Origin: JBBTQZ01 sp964489135
GTDB lineage: Bacteria > Patescibacteriota > Minisyncoccia > Phycocordibacterales > WO2-35-19
Length of the DNA stretch: 12,840 nt
Direction of reading: 5' to 3'
Assembly (NCBI GenBank): GCA_964489135.1
Contig: CAZAXK010000016.1
Location: forward strand, 1 to 12,840
Numbering within the stretch: position 1 is the first letter of the stretch; each line of letters starts with the position of its first letter. Below the pieces are notes generated by a model that was given only the letters and a program-made list of their open reading frames with translations, had not been told where the DNA came from and made no database searches. This document shows positions 10,854 through 12,840 of this stretch, piece after piece. Both the position numbers and the translations under genes were made by a program.

Positions 10854-12840
10854 ATGAGGATGGCCTGGCAAAAACATTCGCACGGCATAAAAACCCTTTT
10901 ACTATTTGGGCTTGGTTTGGGATTGCTACTCGGTGCCGCCCTCTTACTTTGGGCCGCCACCTTCAAAGTACCTAGTTTAGAATCGATACGAGAAAGGCGG
11001 GTCATCGAATCGACCAAAATCTACGACTCGACGGGCGAAATCCTGCTCTACGACACGGGCGGTAACGTCCGCCGAAGCATTGTTCCAGTCGAAGAAATAT
11101 CTCGACATATAAAGAACGCAACGATCGCTGTAGAGGACGACAAGTTTTATTTACATAAGGGGGTGCGCCCCACTGCTTTTCTGCGAGCGATATTTGTTAA
11201 TATTCTATCTCTAGATTTCAGCCAAGGCGGCTCGACCATCACCCAACAAGTCGTGAAGAATTCTTTACTCACCGGAGACAAGCTCATCTCCCGCAAAATA
11301 AAAGAGTGGGTCTTGGCCTTAAAGCTTGAGCAAATGATAAGCAAGGATGAAATACTGTCCATGTACTTGAACGAAATACCCTACGGTGGCAACCTCTATG
11401 GTGTAGAGGAAGCTAGTTTGGCCTTTTTTGGTAAATCCTCTCGAGATGTTACGCTGGCTGAAGCGGCCTACCTTGCCGCTTTGCCAAAGGCCCCCTCCTT
11501 CTACTCCCCTTATGGGAAGAACCTGGACCGACTAGAAACCAGGAAGAATTTGGTGCTGTCGCTCATGTTGAAAAACGGCTACATCACAGAAGAGGAAATG
11601 AATGCTGCTAAAAATGAGAAGGTTAACTTTATTCCGAAGGGTGACCAGAGTATAAAGGCGCCCCACTTTGTTTTCTACGTTCTGGACTATGTAAAGGATA
11701 AATATGGGGAGGAAATATTGAGCAACGGCGGTTTGCGAATAACCACTTCTTTGGATTATGGCCTTCAAGCCACTGCCGAAAAGATCGCCAATGATTACGC
11801 AAAAGAAAACAAAACCAAATTTAACGCGGAAAATGCCTCAATTGTTGCGGTTGATCCAAGAACTGGCGGGATCCTTACCATGGTCGGCAGTAGAGATTAT
11901 TTTGACAAAGAAATTGATGGCGCCTTCAATGTAACCACCGCGAAACGACAGCCAGGATCCACCATCAAGCCATTTGTTTATGCGCAAGCTTTCCTAAAGG
12001 GTTATACGCCGGATACCGTAGTCTTTGACCTGAGAACACAATTTTCCACCTCCTGTGCCAAGGACAATTTCACAAGTGAGAACGGTTGTTACTCGCCAGA
12101 AAATTATGACAACGCTTTCCGTGGCCCAGTAACATTACGTAGTGCCCTTGCCCAGTCGCTCAACATCCCTTCCGTCAAAGTCTTGTACCTCGCCGGTCTT
12201 TCCGAATCAATACGCCTAGCGCGAGATATGGGAATGACCTCGTTATCCAACAAGGGCGATTACGGCTTGACGCTCGTTCTTGGAGGTGGAGAGGTCACAC
12301 CACTAGAGATAACCAGCGCCTATGGTGTGTTCGCGAATGGTGGAGTAAAAACCGAGATCACCCCAGTATTCGAAATAAAAGATAAGAATGGCCAAACATT
12401 GGAAAAGCACACACCGAGCCAGAAGCAAATATTACCCAAAGAAATCGCTCTCAAAATTTCCGATGTCTTGAGCGACAACGACGCTCGAGCACCGTCCTTC
12501 GGGCAAACTTCGGCTCTTTACTTCGCCAACCGAGACGTCGCGGTAAAAACCGGTACAACCAACGACTATCGAGACGCTTGGATAATCGGCTACACCCCTT
12601 CGATAGCCGTCGGAGCTTGGGCCGGCAACAACAACAACGGCCCGATGGAGAAACGAGTGGCTGGCTTCATTGTAGCCCCCATGTGGCGCGCATTTATGGA
12701 TCAAGTACTCGCTAAATACCCCGTCGAGGCCTTTGAAGACCCGCTGTGGGAAGACCCGAACACCTTGAAGCCAGTTCTCCGAGGGATTTGGCAAGGAGGG
12801 ATAGTTGCCACTTCTTCGAATAAGCAGGTTGTAACCGGCG
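10854..12840 (+). CDS. Class A penicillin-binding protein (glycosyltransferase-transpeptidase), 3' end cut
   Basis: 662 codons are visible; the frame is still open at the window end. A short basic N-terminus precedes one membrane anchor (about 14-36). The GT51 domain has E94 in VEDDKFYLHKG, GGSTITQQ (125-132), KIKEWVLALKLE and MYLNEIPYGG. The transpeptidase domain has S369-x2-K372 in RQPGSTIKPF, S435-L-N437 and K565-T-G567 in VKTGTTND. Both active sites look intact, so the protein should polymerise lipid II and crosslink peptidoglycan outside the membrane. EDDKF replaces the more usual EDRRF. Start: ATG at 10854; a second in-frame ATG at 10860 is possible, but the first fits the extended -10 upstream. 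The last visible residues (GIWQGGIVATSSNKQVVTG) lie after the catalytic domain, so what is missing is a C-terminal tail. Confidence 0.96.
   Translation, partial: MRMAWQKHSHGIKTLLLFGLGLGLLLGAALLLWAATFKVPSLESIRERRVIESTKIYDSTGEILLYDTGGNVRRSIVPVEEISRHIKNATIAVEDDKFYLHKGVRPTAFLRAIFVNILSLDFSQGGSTITQQVVKNSLLTGDKLISRKIKEWVLALKLEQMISKDEILSMYLNEIPYGGNLYGVEEASLAFFGKSSRDVTLAEAAYLAALPKAPSFYSPYGKNLDRLETRKNLVLSLMLKNGYITEEEMNAAKNEKVNFIPKGDQSIKAPHFVFYVLDYVKDKYGEEILSNGGLRITTSLDYGLQATAEKIANDYAKENKTKFNAENASIVAVDPRTGGILTMVGSRDYFDKEIDGAFNVTTAKRQPGSTIKPFVYAQAFLKGYTPDTVVFDLRTQFSTSCAKDNFTSENGCYSPENYDNAFRGPVTLRSALAQSLNIPSVKVLYLAGLSESIRLARDMGMTSLSNKGDYGLTLVLGGGEVTPLEITSAYGVFANGGVKTEITPVFEIKDKNGQTLEKHTPSQKQILPKEIALKISDVLSDNDARAPSFGQTSALYFANRDVAVKTGTTNDYRDAWIIGYTPSIAVGAWAGNNNNGPMEKRVAGFIVAPMWRAFMDQVLAKYPVEAFEDPLWEDPNTLKPVLRGIWQGGIVATSSNKQVVTG

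Noticed and set aside
1..12840. Defence system, CRISPR array, mobile element or biosynthetic cluster
   Set aside because: All protein genes except two small ones fall into housekeeping or surface families. No spaced direct repeats, transposase or integrase were seen. The unusual content here is regulatory and structural rather than a new multigene system.
1..12840. UGA recoded as glycine, as in some Patescibacteria
   Set aside because: TGA ends tsaE, the delta-like gene and ruvC at the expected family lengths, and no in-frame TGA is needed inside any gene.

Overview
The window looks like a compact chromosomal segment of a Patescibacteria (CPR) genome, most likely of the Parcubacteria/Paceibacteria type. 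The evidence is the combination of: an exported lamin-tail-domain protein with a Cys-rich insertion; a PolA with no proofreading domain; a free-standing piece of DNA polymerase III delta; a shortened YebC; a lone PilB ATPase; tRNA without encoded CCA; very short or overlapping gene junctions; and almost no Shine-Dalgarno sequences. TGA is used as an ordinary stop (tsaE, the delta-like gene, ruvC), so this is not one of the UGA=Gly lineages. The assignment rests on family recognition by eye, not on a database search.

Layout. 1-575: 3' end of the lamin-tail-domain gene (+). 572-1072: SpoU/TrmH-type RNA methyltransferase (-), end-to-end overlap with the first gene. 1160-1564: DoxX-like membrane protein (+). 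1559-1894: small unknown protein (-), again overlapping stop to stop. 1955-2027: tRNA-Lys(UUU) (-) with its own promoter. 2057-5257: leftward cluster tsaE > polA > delta C-terminal-like gene. 5294-6973: pilB (+), divergent from tsaE with only 36 bp between the start codons. 6974-7267: a gene-free stretch with a bidirectional terminator and a strongly folded element closed by an 18-bp stem, most likely a structured RNA. 7268-9355: ruvB, yebC, ruvC (+). 9435-9563: a 42-residue very acidic peptide (+) ending in a 38-bp perfect palindrome that terminates transcription in both directions. 9615-10805: tyrS (-). 10854 to the window end: class A penicillin-binding protein (+), cut off by the window.

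How the parts work together. Most genes are core housekeeping: DNA replication and repair (polA, delta-like piece, ruvB, ruvC), tRNA modification and charging (tsaE, SpoU enzyme, tyrS, tRNA-Lys), peptidoglycan synthesis (PBP), pilus extension (pilB). I see no defence system, mobile element or CRISPR array.

The most interesting feature is regulatory. Five genes (tsaE, pilB, yebC, tyrS, PBP) carry an extended -10 element of the form TGn + TAnnnT only 6-8 bases before the start codon. This predicts leaderless mRNAs. Two divergent pairs have these elements so close that RNA polymerase could probably occupy only one side at a time. The single clear Shine-Dalgarno sequence belongs to ruvC, an internal operon gene. 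The folded RNA element before ruvB and the free-standing delta domain next to an exonuclease-less PolA are the other points worth following.
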